A stretch of DNA of 33,321 nt from a bacterium. Lineage in GTDB: Bacteria; SAR324; XYD2-FULL-50-16. Shown here piece after piece: positions 16,416 through 25,460 of the stretch; the stretch's first letter is position 1, and each line of letters opens with the position of its first letter. The notes beneath the pieces were generated by a model. It saw only the letters and a program-made list of their open reading frames with translations, had not been told where the DNA came from and searched no databases. Where the stretch lies: positions 1-33,321 of the forward strand of contig JAHJRI010000437.1 of NCBI GenBank assembly GCA_018830885.1, written 5' to 3'. The position numbers and the translations under genes are program-made.

Positions 16416-17372
16416 ATGAAAACCCGAATAACCGAAATGCTTGGTGTAAAACACCCACTCCAGGTCGGAACCATGATGCATTTATCCAATGCGGATTTTG
16501 TTGCAGCCTGCGCCAATGCAGGGGCCTTTGCCTGTATGGCATCGGCCATGTTTCCCGACGAAGCCACCCTGCGGAACGAACTGGCCAGACTGAAGGATCT
16601 GACCGACAAACCGTTTGGGGTCAATGTATCGCTTTTCCCGGGACATGATGCCCGCAGCGTCGATGTGACACTGGATATCCTCGCCGAGTTGGGAGTCAAG
16701 ATCATTGAAACAGCCGGACGAAGTCCCCAGCCTCATCTGGAAAAGATTCGCCAGAATGGAGCGACCCATATCCATAAATGCGCCCGTCTCCGGGATGCCA
16801 TCAAGGTGGATAGTCTGGGGGTTGATATTATATCGGTGGTCGGCGCGGAATGCGGCGGGCATCCGGGGATGGAGGATATCAGTACGCTGGTGCTGATACC
16901 GGAAGTCGCAGCCAGCATCAAGGCCCCCCTGTTTGCCGGGGGTGGGTTCTGTGACGGAAAGACCCTGATGGCCGGGCTGGCGATGGGAGCAGAAGGGGTG
17001 ATCATGGGCAGCCGTTTCCTCAACACGGATGAATGCCGGATTCACGCCAGCACCAAAGAGCGTTTCATCAAAGCCGGTCTGACCGATACCATGGTCATTC
17101 AAAGATCGATTCACAGTCCTGTGAGGGTTTTGACAAATGAGTGGGCCATGTCAATCAAAACGATGGAGGAGCGTGGGGCGACACTTGAGGAGTTGCTGCC
17201 CAAGCTTTCCGGACAACGTTCTGCGGATTCCTGGATGACCGGGGGGGATGATGCCATCTTCCCATGCGGGCAGGTTATCGGCCGGGTCAAGGAAACACTG
17301 TCTATTAAGTCGCTGGTGGACAAGATTATGTCCGAAGCGACCGAGGTCCAGAAACGGCTGGCTGCAATTTAA
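16416..17372 (+). CDS. Nitronate monooxygenase-family FMN enzyme (IpdC-like)
   Basis: 318 residues, a TIM-barrel flavoprotein of the 2-nitropropane dioxygenase/NPD family. The family signature GAECGGHPG (about residues 145-153, with the active-site His) is present, followed by PLFAGGGF and GAEGVIMGSRFL, which bind the FMN phosphate. In an anaerobe nitronate oxidation is an unlikely role. Within acyl-CoA clusters the same family includes IpdC of steroid ring C/D degradation, which acts as a flavin-dependent oxidoreductase on a CoA thioester, and FabK-type enoyl reductases. I infer an acyl-CoA redox step here. The ATG at 16416 lacks a strong ribosome site, and a palindromic repeat ends 39 nt upstream. 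Confidence 0.8.
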   Translation: MKTRITEMLGVKHPLQVGTMMHLSNADFVAACANAGAFACMASAMFPDEATLRNELARLKDLTDKPFGVNVSLFPGHDARSVDVTLDILAELGVKIIETAGRSPQPHLEKIRQNGATHIHKCARLRDAIKVDSLGVDIISVVGAECGGHPGMEDISTLVLIPEVAASIKAPLFAGGGFCDGKTLMAGLAMGAEGVIMGSRFLNTDECRIHASTKERFIKAGLTDTMVIQRSIHSPVRVLTNEWAMSIKTMEERGATLEELLPKLSGQRSADSWMTGGDDAIFPCGQVIGRVKETLSIKSLVDKIMSEATEVQKRLAAI

Positions 17373-17776
17373 TCATACCGGGAGCTATTTTCGGTCCTGG
17401 ATGCGTGAATCAACCACCCGTCATTTTCCACATCGGAATTATACTGAAGTCTTTGGCCACTGCCATCTGCCAATATCGTCCCCTGGGTAGCTGGTCAACC
17501 CCTTCAGCTCCTGTGCTTGATAAATCGACCTGGAATCGGGGTGTGTCGCCCATAGATCTCTGATCTTTCTTGCGACCCGGTTACCGCACCGGTCTATCAA
17601 ACAGCACTCCCAACTGTTCCGGACGGGAATGTCCTCAAGGCAAAACCCAATTTCATATTTCTGGCAGCCTGCCTCCGGGAACGATCTTTTTCCCTGGCAG
17701 GACGGTTGCTGCTGACAGGCAGGTTGTATATAAAAAAAGAGCGTAACGACTTGCCAGCGGTGAGGGTAACCAACGA
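17373..17776. other. Convergent intergenic region
   Basis: 404 nt between the convergent flavoenzyme and GntR genes, with no gene seen. An imperfect hairpin at 17668-17701 (cctgcc-tcc-gggaa with ttccc-t-ggcagg) could act as a terminator, perhaps in both directions. No GntR-type dyad is visible here. Confidence 0.45.
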
Positions 17777-18487
17777 TCAGGATTTGAAGATCACAAAGGG
17801 GATATTTTTCTTCAGATAGTCCACGACATATCTTCCCCCCTTCATGATATGACTTTCCATCAGAATCCCGGTTTGGATGACGTCGCGGGCAATCAGGGCC
17901 TGGATGATTTTTTCATGATCCGTGATATTCTCCTGGGCAGGAGGCACGCCAAAAGCGGTAAACCAGTAGTTGGTGAATTGGGAGTGTTTCCGAATGATAT
18001 TGATCAATTCTCCATTGCCGCATTTGAGAATGATAATCCGGTGAAAGCTGTTGTTCAGAAACCGCCATTTTTTGCTTTCGCCGCTCATAATCGACCTCTG
18101 TTGCTGGAGAACGTCCTTCAGTTGACTGATGTCGCTGTCATCGATTCTGGCGGTGGCCAGTCTGGCCGCAGCCCCCTCCAGCACAGCAACCACTTCGTAC
18201 ATCTCCAGAATACGGCTGATGGTGATGTTTGCGACAGTCGCCCCCTTGTTGTGCTGGATGATCACCAGTCCGCTGGATGCCAGTTCAGCCAGGACCTGGC
18301 GAACTTTGGTGCGGGTCAGGTGGTGTTCCGTCATCAATGCACTCTCCACCAGACGGGCATTCGGAAGCAGATGCCCCGAGTAGATCGCTTCACTCAGGAT
18401 GTCGATGGTATGTTGAACATCGACCCCATACGGATTCGATTTTCTGCCTGCACGAGACTTGGCGTTTTCTTCAGTGGCCTTGATCAT
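17777..18487 (-). CDS. GntR-family transcriptional regulator, FCD (FadR) subfamily
   Basis: 236 residues; ATG at 18487 with GGAG upstream on the minus strand. The N-terminal winged helix covers ILSEAIYSGHLLPNARLVE to GLVIIQHNKGATVA, and the helical FCD effector domain follows from about residue 90. Candidate metal-binding residues lie in NNSFHRII, TDHEKII and MESHIMKGG. It is transcribed in the same direction as the CoA-transferase 114 nt upstream and probably forms an operon with it, giving autoregulation through the dyad at 20258. It is a clear paralogue of the regulator at 29647-30327. FCD regulators typically respond to acyl-CoAs or small carboxylates, so a pathway intermediate is the likely ligand. 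Confidence 0.9.
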   Translation of the reverse strand: MIKATEENAKSRAGRKSNPYGVDVQHTIDILSEAIYSGHLLPNARLVESALMTEHHLTRTKVRQVLAELASSGLVIIQHNKGATVANITISRILEMYEVVAVLEGAAARLATARIDDSDISQLKDVLQQQRSIMSGESKKWRFLNNSFHRIIILKCGNGELINIIRKHSQFTNYWFTAFGVPPAQENITDHEKIIQALIARDVIQTGILMESHIMKGGRYVVDYLKKNIPFVIFKS

Positions 18488-18601
18488 TGACTGGCTCCAT
18501 AAAGGACCTGGTCCAGGTCGCGGGAGAAACCCGGCAGATCAGGATAAACGCCTGACAGACCTGCAGAGAATCCACCTCGACAAGAACGAGGGTTTCTTGG
18601 G

Positions 18602-20155
18602 TCACCGTAGCATCGGTTTATCAAAAAAGATACGCGCATCCATGGTTTTCAGGTCCGGGGCCACAACAATCGCAGTCTCCGCCTGGTCCAGCACATCCTG
18701 CTGCAGATCGATTCCCGGGGCGATCTCGATCAGCGTCAACTTATTGTCCCGGATCGTAAACACCGCTCTTTCGGTCACGTAGAGAATCTCAGCCCCTTTG
18801 GCAGCCACATAGGGTCCGTTAAAGGTCATCTGCAGCAGTTTCGAGACCACTTTTTTCGAACGCCCCTCTTTGACGATCCGCAAGCGTCCGTCACCGGTGG
18901 CGATTTCAAGACCGCCGGCCGTGTAGGTCCCTGTAAAGATCACACGCTTCGTCGCCTGGCTGATATTGATGAACCCACCGACCCCGGGTCGCCGGGCACC
19001 CTTGCCGTGAATCCGGCTCGCATTGACATTACCCTGGCCGTCCAGTTCCGCCATGCCCAGAAAAGTGATGTCCAGCCCCCCGCCATCATAGAAGTCAAAC
19101 TGGGCGGCCTGGTCAATGATCGCCTCGGGATTGACCGCCGCACCAAAGGAGAGACCCACGTGGGCCGGGGTGCCACCGATGGGACCCGCCTCCACGGTAA
19201 AGGTAAAATCGGTTTTCCCCTCTTCCCGGGCAACACTCCCGACACCGGTCGGCATCCCCACACCGAGATTGACCACCGGTCGTTCCAGTTTCAACAGCTC
19301 CATGAAGGCCCGCCGGGAAACCACCTTTCTGACATCCAGGGGATCCGGTGTAAACGCATGATCGGGTTCATGGGTTTCACCCGTATAAGCTGGATTGTAC
19401 TCCTCTGCATAGGTCATCCAGTGATCCTTCGGGTCGGCCACCACAACATAGTCCACCAGGATGCCGGGGATGCGCACCAGATTCGGGTTCATGGTGCCCG
19501 TCTTGGTCAGGTATTTGACCTGCACAATGACAATACCCCCGGAATTATGGGCCGCCTGGGCCATAGCCAGATGATCGAGGTGGATCGCTTCATGTTCCGT
19601 GGTGATGTTACCGTTCTCGTCCGCCGTCGTGCCCCGGATCAGGGCGCAGTTAATGGGAAAAGAGGGATAAAAGAGATATTCCTTGCCCTTGAGTGTGATC
19701 ACTTCGATCAGCGACTCCTTCGTGATCGTGGTCATTCTCCCCCCTTCATAGCGGGGATCGACAAAGGTATGCAGACCCACGGGCGTAATCATCCCCGGTC
19801 GCTTGGCGGCGATCGCCCGGTAAAGATGGGAGATGACCCCCTGGGGCCAGTTGTGTGCTTCTATCTGGTTGCTGTCGATCAGTTCCCGCATTTTCGGAAT
19901 GGGTCCAAAATGGGAACCGATGGCCCGTTTGGTCATCCCCAGGTGACCAAACCGGTTCAACCCACGAAACTCACGATCCCCTGTAGCTGCGCAAAACAAC
20001 ATGGTCAGGTCCCTGGGTTCACCTGTGGCCAGAAACCGCGTCTCCGCCGCTTTGGCCAGATCATCGGCGGCACCGGCACCCAAAAACCCCTCCATGGCAA
20101 CCGTCCACCCTGACTGTATCAATGCCGCTGACTCTTGCGCTGTAATCACTTTCAT
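18602..20155 (-). CDS. Family I CoA-transferase (propionate/acetate CoA-transferase type, fused alpha-beta)
   Basis: 517 residues, the length of single-chain Pct/YdiF CoA-transferases. The N-terminal half (SGWTVAMEGFLGAGAADDL) and C-terminal half (NLGVGMPTGVGSVA) are the two homologous domains. The catalytic glutamate that forms the CoA thioester intermediate is Glu322 in FTVEAGPIGGTP. It would activate the free acid by transferring CoA from a donor such as acetyl- or succinyl-CoA, which saves ATP and suits anaerobic growth. The gene is divergent from the SDR operon at 20778, and its 103-nt upstream region contains the GntR-type dyad at 20258. The regulator gene lies 114 nt downstream on the same strand. 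Confidence 0.9.
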   Translation of the reverse strand: MKVITAQESAALIQSGWTVAMEGFLGAGAADDLAKAAETRFLATGEPRDLTMLFCAATGDREFRGLNRFGHLGMTKRAIGSHFGPIPKMRELIDSNQIEAHNWPQGVISHLYRAIAAKRPGMITPVGLHTFVDPRYEGGRMTTITKESLIEVITLKGKEYLFYPSFPINCALIRGTTADENGNITTEHEAIHLDHLAMAQAAHNSGGIVIVQVKYLTKTGTMNPNLVRIPGILVDYVVVADPKDHWMTYAEEYNPAYTGETHEPDHAFTPDPLDVRKVVSRRAFMELLKLERPVVNLGVGMPTGVGSVAREEGKTDFTFTVEAGPIGGTPAHVGLSFGAAVNPEAIIDQAAQFDFYDGGGLDITFLGMAELDGQGNVNASRIHGKGARRPGVGGFINISQATKRVIFTGTYTAGGLEIATGDGRLRIVKEGRSKKVVSKLLQMTFNGPYVAAKGAEILYVTERAVFTIRDNKLTLIEIAPGIDLQQDVLDQAETAIVVAPDLKTMDARIFFDKPMLR

Positions 20156-20257
20156 GGTTCCGTTTCCTCTGTTCTATGATTTGAAAAATTCCCGGACCTC
20201 GACGGATTTCGTTCCGCCCCCCTACCAGTGCCAGACTCGGCGGAATATGTCAATTAA

Positions 20258-20269
20258 ATTGTTTACAAT
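20258..20269. promoter_or_regulatory. Candidate GntR operator, site 3
   Basis: ATTGTTTACAAT, identical to site 1, about 100 nt upstream of the CoA-transferase start. Placed to control the CoA-transferase and GntR operon. Confidence 0.6.
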
Positions 20270-20350
20270 ATTATTTTTATCATGTTCAATGTCATGTAAA
20301 AGAGGTATTAAGGAAGTCGGTAACCCTGGGGGGCCGTTTCAGAGACTATG

Positions 20351-20524
20351 TTAAAGACACTTTGTTTATGAAAATGGTCGAACCTGCCGCACCCAAGGGT
20401 TGTTCTTTCAAGAAACGCACAAATCCATCCACGGAGCTCCTGGAAACGATCCACGGCTCCAGGGGTCCTGAAACAGCAACCCTTTGCTGCTGACTGCGTT
20501 CCGGTTTATCAAGGTGCCCTTAAA
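20351..20524 (-). repeat. Palindromic MITE-like repeat, copy 3
   Basis: The left end (ttaaagacactttgttta) is degenerate but matches the reverse complement of the right end (ttatcaaggtgcccttaaa). Internal blocks ctttcaagaaacgcac, ggagctcctgga, cagcaaccctttgctgctgactg and gttccggttta align with copy 2 in the same orientation. It lies in the divergent promoter region between the CoA-transferase and SDR genes. Confidence 0.8.
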
Positions 20525-20611
20525 TTATTCTATATACCTGTATTATTTATAATTATCACCTATTTCACAAGGATCCTTGACAAAACGGGGGCTCCCTGTT
20601 AGAAAATAGCA

Positions 20612-20646
20612 ATTGTAAACATTGTTGAAACAATTTTGTTTACAAT
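20612..20646. promoter_or_regulatory. Cluster of three candidate GntR operators (site 4)
   Basis: Three overlapping or adjacent dyads: ATTGTAAACATT at 20612-20623 (motif on the opposite strand, one mismatch), ATTGTTGAAACAAT at 20621-20634, and TTTGTTTACAAT at 20635-20646. They lie 132-166 nt upstream of the first SDR gene, suggesting cooperative control of the long plus-strand operon. Confidence 0.6.
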
Positions 20647-20777
20647 TTCCGGGCTCCGATGTCGATCCTGGTCTCAGGCATCGGCATGGACGGCTCATGG
20701 TCAGAAACCGGTTATACAGGCGCCAGGATACGATCCCATCTGCCTGCAACCCATATCAATTGTAAGAGGGTATCGAT

Positions 20778-21551
20778 ATGAAAATTGAACAGTGTACGGC
20801 CCTGGTCACGGGTGCTGCCTCCGGTCTGGGTGAAGCAACCACCAGGGCACTGGTGACGTCCGGGGCCCGGGTGGCCATGCTTGACATGGATGGTGAGCGG
20901 GGCGACCGGATTTCCACGGAACTGGGCGATAATGTGATCTTCTGCCGGGCGGACATCTCCAGCGAATCCGATCTTGACCAGGCAATCGCTGCCATCAAAG
21001 CGGCATTTGGCACACTGCATATCGTTGTTAATTGTGCCGGTCTGGGCGGTTCAGTCAAGATCGTCGGCCGGGACGGCATCATGCCCATGGAGATGTTTAC
21101 CAGCCGGGTTAATGTCAACCTGATTGGGACCTTTACCGTTATCCGGGCGGCCGCGCCGCTGATGATGGAAAACAGCCCGAACGAAGAGGGAGAAAGGGGG
21201 GTCATTATCAATACGGCATCGATTGCGGCATTTGATGGACAGGTGGGACAGTCTGCCTACGCTTCGACCAAGGGGGGCATCGTCTCGATGACACTGCCGC
21301 TGACTCGGGAATTCGCACCCAATGGGATCCGGGTGATGGCGATCCTTCCCGGTATTGCTGATACGCCCCTGCTGGCCAAAAATTCACCCGAGGTGCTGGA
21401 CCGACTGGCAAAACAGGTCCCCTTTCCACCGCGTCTGGCCAAACCTTCTGAATTCGCTGCCCTGGCCTGTCACATCGTGGAAAATCCCTACCTGAACGGC
21501 GAATCGATCCGCCTGGATGGGGGATTGCGCATGGGATTCGGTCGAAAATAG
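20778..21551 (+). CDS. SDR 3-hydroxyacyl-CoA dehydrogenase (type II/HSD17B10-like)
   Basis: 257 residues, classical short-chain dehydrogenase. The cofactor motif TGAASGLG and the acidic residue in LDMDGER indicate NAD+ preference; NCAG, the catalytic Ser in NTASIAAFDG and YASTK complete the active site. The C-terminus PFPPRLAKPSEFAAL and NGESIRLDGGLRM is typical of HSD17B10/type II 3-hydroxyacyl-CoA dehydrogenases, which oxidise 2-methyl-3-hydroxyacyl-CoA and hydroxysteroids. This fits an alpha-methyl-branched pathway alongside the racemase. The ATG follows aagaggg. It is the first gene of a plus-strand run that continues to the SCP2-type thiolase, under the operator cluster at 20612-20646. 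Confidence 0.9.
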   Translation: MKIEQCTALVTGAASGLGEATTRALVTSGARVAMLDMDGERGDRISTELGDNVIFCRADISSESDLDQAIAAIKAAFGTLHIVVNCAGLGGSVKIVGRDGIMPMEMFTSRVNVNLIGTFTVIRAAAPLMMENSPNEEGERGVIINTASIAAFDGQVGQSAYASTKGGIVSMTLPLTREFAPNGIRVMAILPGIADTPLLAKNSPEVLDRLAKQVPFPPRLAKPSEFAALACHIVENPYLNGESIRLDGGLRMGFGRK

Positions 21552-21684
21552 CGGTCCATTATATTGACAGTCCGCTGTCTGCACAGAGGGAAGCAGCAGC
21601 CGGCCTGTCACAGCAGAAGGGTGTGCAAAGACACGCAGCAGACAATCAACAGTAACCAGTTAGCCGTGACGGAGACCACAGCAG

Positions 21685-22881
21685 ATGGAATTCAGATTCA
21701 CAGAGAAGGAAGAACAGTTTCGACAGCAGATCCGGATTTTCGTTAAGGAAAACATGCCCAGGGGGTTTATCGGTCACCGCTTCTGGGACGAACAGCATCA
21801 ACCCAGCTGGGATTTCGGCATGGCCATCGCGAAAAAACTGGCCGAGAACAAGTGGCTGACCATCAACTGGCCAAAGGAATACGGCGGTATGGGGGCATCC
21901 AACTGGGAAAAGGCGATCATGACCGAAGAGGTCGGTTACTGGGGCATCCCGGGAACCAGCATGGGCATCAGTGGCACCCGCTGGGTTGGTCCATCCCTGA
22001 TGGCTTATGGAACCGAAGAGCAGAAAAAAAAGTATGTGCCGCTGATTGCGGCAGCAGATCCGGACGGAGTCTGGTGCACAGGCTACAGCGAACCGGACTC
22101 CGGTACGGATCTGGCCAGCCTGCAGACCTATGCCGAACGGGTCGGGGATGAATATATCATCAATGGGCAAAAGGTCTGGACCAGCTGCGCCCACCATGCA
22201 CGCTGGTTGTGGATGATCTGCAGAACCCGGCGGGATGTCCAGAAAAAACACCAGGGTCTGAGTCTGTTCATCGTTGACATGCAGAGCAAGGGCTTGAAAG
22301 TGAACCCACTGAAAACCATCATCGGGGGACATGTTTTCAATGAACTGTTCTTTGACGATGTCCGGGTGCCGGCTAAAAACCTGGTCGGGATCGAAAACAA
22401 AGGCTGGTCCCACCTGATGCAGTCCCTGGCATTTGAAAGAAGCGGGGCCGTCGGCATTGTCGGCTCCCTGCAGCGGATTTTTGATGAATTGGTCCAGTAC
22501 ACCCGGGAAAGTGGGCAGTTTGAACAGGCGGACATCCAGCAGCAGTTGACCGATCTTGCGATCGATCTTGAAGGTGCCCGCATGCTGGGATACGAAGCCA
22601 TCTGGAAGTTGGAGCGGGGTGAGAAACTGACCTATGAACCATCCAGGGACAAGGCCAACACCGATGTGCTGACGGAAAAACTCAGCCGGATCGGCATGGA
22701 TATCATCGGGGCTTACTCCCAAATCGATGTGAACAGCAAAGAATCCCCCTGGACGAAGATTGATGGGGCTCTGGAGCATATGTACTATCACAGCATGGGC
22801 ATCGCCCTTGCGGCAGGTACCACCGATACACAGAGAAATATTGTCGGGCAGTTCGGGTTGGGGCTGCCACGTTCTTATTAA
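21685..22881 (+). CDS. Acyl-CoA dehydrogenase, catalytic-type subunit
   Basis: 398 residues with the FAD-binding signature GYSEPDSGTDLASLQT and WTSCA, and the C-terminal AGTTDTQRNIVGQFGLGLPR. The position that holds the catalytic Glu in medium-chain enzymes (YEGT) is Ala here, but helix G contains SLAFERSG with Glu251, where isovaleryl- and long-chain-type dehydrogenases have their base. The active site thus looks intact. Together with the second, unlike dehydrogenase gene (24212) it resembles the alpha2beta2 heteromeric FadE enzymes of mycobacterial steroid catabolism (ChsE1-ChsE2), which fits a bulky or branched substrate. ETF would be the acceptor. ATG at 21685 with ggag upstream. Confidence 0.88.
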   Translation: MEFRFTEKEEQFRQQIRIFVKENMPRGFIGHRFWDEQHQPSWDFGMAIAKKLAENKWLTINWPKEYGGMGASNWEKAIMTEEVGYWGIPGTSMGISGTRWVGPSLMAYGTEEQKKKYVPLIAAADPDGVWCTGYSEPDSGTDLASLQTYAERVGDEYIINGQKVWTSCAHHARWLWMICRTRRDVQKKHQGLSLFIVDMQSKGLKVNPLKTIIGGHVFNELFFDDVRVPAKNLVGIENKGWSHLMQSLAFERSGAVGIVGSLQRIFDELVQYTRESGQFEQADIQQQLTDLAIDLEGARMLGYEAIWKLERGEKLTYEPSRDKANTDVLTEKLSRIGMDIIGAYSQIDVNSKESPWTKIDGALEHMYYHSMGIALAAGTTDTQRNIVGQFGLGLPRSY

Positions 22882-23014
22882 ATGATGCTCAGGTATGATT
22901 TACAACCTTCCTTGCAATGCTCAATTCGGAGAAATGCGCCGATGAGCGCAGGATCTGGGTTAAGAGGCTGAATGAACAACCTGGCAACCGTCACCATCGC
23001 CTAAGAGGAGTCAC

Positions 23015-23506
23015 ATGGCAGATAGCTTCGTCATTACTGAGGAAATGAAATCCATGCTGGGATGGGAATCCGAGCCCTGGATGTTTGAAGTGACCCGCAC
23101 CAGTGTCCGGGCTTTTGCCAGGGGCGTCGGCTATTCCGACCGGACCTATTTTGATGTGGAAACCGCAAGAAAGGCTGGGTACCCGGATCTGCCGGCCCCA
23201 CCCACCTATCTGGGGACGCCTGTCTTTATACCCGGTGAGAGTGATGATACATTCTCCTCACCGCCCGGTTTCAATCTGGATTTGAAACACGGTCTCAAGG
23301 GTCTGCTGGATGGCGGAACCGACACCGAATACCGGGCCACCATCTGTGCCGGTGATACATTGAACTGTGTCAGAAAGCTCACCAACCTGGAGGCCAAGAA
23401 CAGTAAAAGCCTGGGCGATTTTTTGATCGTTACCAGCGAATTTACCTTTACCAATCAGAATAATGTCATTGTAGCCGTGCAAACGGCACGTGGCATCTTT
23501 TATTAG
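23015..23506 (+). CDS. MaoC-like hydratase, N-terminal-type subunit (non-catalytic half)
   Basis: 163 residues with a hot-dog fold of the MaoC_dehydrat_N type: FARGVGYSDRTYFDVETARKAG and PAPPTYLGTPVF are characteristic, as in HadA or the N-terminal part of ChsH2. It lacks the catalytic D-x4-H hydratase-2 motif, which is supplied by the next gene 16 nt downstream. The two products therefore probably form a heteromeric R-specific enoyl-CoA hydratase with a wider binding pocket, as for steroid enoyl-CoAs. A strong ribosome site (aagaggag) precedes the ATG. Confidence 0.85.
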   Translation: MADSFVITEEMKSMLGWESEPWMFEVTRTSVRAFARGVGYSDRTYFDVETARKAGYPDLPAPPTYLGTPVFIPGESDDTFSSPPGFNLDLKHGLKGLLDGGTDTEYRATICAGDTLNCVRKLTNLEAKNSKSLGDFLIVTSEFTFTNQNNVIVAVQTARGIFY

Positions 23507-23522
23507 AACCGGAGGGATCAGC

Positions 23523-23936
23523 ATGTCAGTCACATGGGAGAATATTCAGACCGGCGCCAAGTTACCGGAACTTGTAAAAAGACCGGGCGTGACCCAATTG
23601 GTCAAATATGCGGCCGGCTCAGGGGATTTCAATCCCTTGCATCACGATACCCGTTTTCCCCAGGCCAAAGCCATCGGCTCAATCATTGTGCACGGACGGT
23701 TCAAATATGCCGCCCTGGGCGAGTGTGTCTCCAACTGGCTGAACCACCAGGGACGAATCAAAACGATTTCCTGTCAATACCGGGGTATGGATTTTCCGGA
23801 CAGCGAGATCACCTGCAAGGGAACCGTTGTCAAAAAGTGGGTTGAAAACGGCGAAAAACTGGTGGAACTTGAGGTCTGGACCGAAAACAGTGACGGTAAA
23901 CAGACAACCCCCGGCAAAGCGATTGTGGTCTTTTAG
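23523..23936 (+). CDS. MaoC-family (R)-enoyl-CoA hydratase, catalytic subunit
   Basis: 137 residues from the ATG at 23523 with ggaggga just upstream; an in-frame start at 23490 would overlap the previous gene and is not supported. The hydratase-2 motif is intact: YAAGSGDFNPLHHD with Asp35 and His40, followed by IIVHGRF. It would add water to a trans-2-enoyl-CoA, giving a 3R-hydroxyacyl-CoA, as the active half of a dimer with the upstream MaoC_N-type protein. Because the crotonase in this locus lacks hydratase residues, this pair is the best candidate for the hydration step. Confidence 0.9.
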   Translation: MSVTWENIQTGAKLPELVKRPGVTQLVKYAAGSGDFNPLHHDTRFPQAKAIGSIIVHGRFKYAALGECVSNWLNHQGRIKTISCQYRGMDFPDSEITCKGTVVKKWVENGEKLVELEVWTENSDGKQTTPGKAIVVF

Positions 23937-24211
23937 AACGAACCGTTGCGGATCCTGAAGGGATGTCACCCAATCAACCGCTCTGCAGAAGGCGGTGAGG
24001 GGATCAACCCCATGCTCCGCAAATGGACGACCCCGCAGCCAGATGGGAAAATCAGTCATTCTTCCGGGCTTGACCCGGAAACCAGAAACATGCGTGACCG
24101 GAGTCCGGTTCTGCGCTGCCATCTTCGCGCAGTCAGTACCGGGATGATGGGACGAAGCATCCTTCGGGGAATGAAACCCGGAGAGATTTAAACCAAATCA
24201 GAGGGATTCCA

Positions 24212-25378
24212 ATGGATTTTGCCTTCGCAAAAGAACATGACATGGTGAAAAAGTCCGTGAGGGAATTTTTCACCAAGGCCTGTCCCAAGGACCGGGTCAG
24301 GGAACTGAAGGACGATGCCCGGGGCTATGACCCCGGTATGTGGAAAAAAATGGCGCAGCTCGGTTACCAGGGACTGGTAATACCGGAACAGTATGGCGGT
24401 CTGGAGGGAGATTTCCTGGAACTGATGATCTTCATGGAAGAAACGGGACGGAATATCGTTCCCTCGCCTTTTTTCTCCACCGTGGTTCAGTGCGGCCTGG
24501 CGCTGCGTGATTTTGGCACAGCTGCCCAGCAGGAGGCCTTTTTGCCGGGGATCGCCGAGCAGGGGGATATCTGGTCATGGGCCCATACCGAAAGCGGGGC
24601 CACGGAAACGGCAGCCGAAATCCAATTGACCGCCGTAGAGGAGGGCGACGACTATATCCTCAACGGAACCAAGCTTTTTGTGCCCTTTGCCAATTCAGCG
24701 ACGTTCTATCTGGTATCAGCCCGCACACAACCCGATTCGGCAGGGGACACCGGGCTCTCGCTGTTTGTAGTGGATGCCGGCAGCGCTGGCCTTGAGCTGA
24801 CACCGATACCCACCACGGCCCATGACAAACGGTTCGAAGTCCGCTTCAACCAGACCCGTGTTCCCGCCGCCAACATACTGGGGGAAAAGAACGGGGGCTG
24901 GACCGTGATTCAATCCATCATGCAGTCCTCGGCCATCCTCAAGGCAGCCGAAATGTCCGGTGGCGCACAGGCGGCCCTGCAATTGACAGTCAACTACACC
25001 CGGGAAAGGAAGCAGTTTGACAAACCGCTGGGATCTTTTCAAGCGATTCAGCATCGTCTGGCGGACCTGCTCACCCAGGTCGAGGGTCTCAAATACCAGG
25101 TTTATCGGGCCGCCTGGCTGCTCAGCCAGGGCACACCTTCCGACTATCTCATCTCGGCCGCCAAGGCAAAAGCCAATGCGGTCTATCACAACGTGTGTCA
25201 CCACGGGGTCATTATGCACGGGGCCATCGGCTGGACGGAAGAGATGGACATCGGACTGTACCACATACGAACACGTGCGCTCACATTTGACGGTGGCGGA
25301 TCCGGCCTGCACCGCCAGAAAATGGCAGAGGTGCTGCGAAACCGGCAACCCGATTTCATGACCCTTTATGAATCATAG
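24212..25378 (+). CDS. Acyl-CoA dehydrogenase, second (probably non-catalytic) subunit
   Basis: 388 residues of the acyl-CoA dehydrogenase fold: MDFAFAKEHDMVKKSVREFF at the N-terminus, GYQGLVIPEQYGG, AHTESGATETAAEI in place of the usual SEP loop, and the C-terminal helical domain with RERKQFDKPLGSFQAIQHRLAD. Neither canonical catalytic Glu is present: helix G has Lys244 (ILKAAEMSGG) and the C-terminal position has Asp360 in TFDGGGSG. Loss of the base in one of two unlike subunits is known in heteromeric FadE pairs, so this is probably the partner of the enzyme at 21685. Alternatively Asp360 might act as a base. A 275-nt non-coding gap precedes it. Confidence 0.85.
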   Translation: MDFAFAKEHDMVKKSVREFFTKACPKDRVRELKDDARGYDPGMWKKMAQLGYQGLVIPEQYGGLEGDFLELMIFMEETGRNIVPSPFFSTVVQCGLALRDFGTAAQQEAFLPGIAEQGDIWSWAHTESGATETAAEIQLTAVEEGDDYILNGTKLFVPFANSATFYLVSARTQPDSAGDTGLSLFVVDAGSAGLELTPIPTTAHDKRFEVRFNQTRVPAANILGEKNGGWTVIQSIMQSSAILKAAEMSGGAQAALQLTVNYTRERKQFDKPLGSFQAIQHRLADLLTQVEGLKYQVYRAAWLLSQGTPSDYLISAAKAKANAVYHNVCHHGVIMHGAIGWTEEMDIGLYHIRTRALTFDGGGSGLHRQKMAEVLRNRQPDFMTLYES

Positions 25379-25460
25379 GAAGGCCACCCACAGAGTCGAT
25401 TCCAGGGACCGTAAAGGGGATCCCGCGTAAGGAAAGGCACGATTCGCCACTTTTTTATTT

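Noticed and set aside
19007..20113. 368-codon open frame on the plus strand
   Set aside because: It is opposite the CoA-transferase, which has the full family pattern and catalytic Glu.
21646..22791. 381-codon open frame on the minus strand
   Set aside because: It is opposite the first acyl-CoA dehydrogenase, whose signatures are clear.
24040..24190. Possible small gene or mobile remnant between the MaoC and second dehydrogenase genes
   Set aside because: The open frame at 23946-24191 has no ribosome site or family pattern; a dyad ccgggcttgacccgg is present but too short to support an element.
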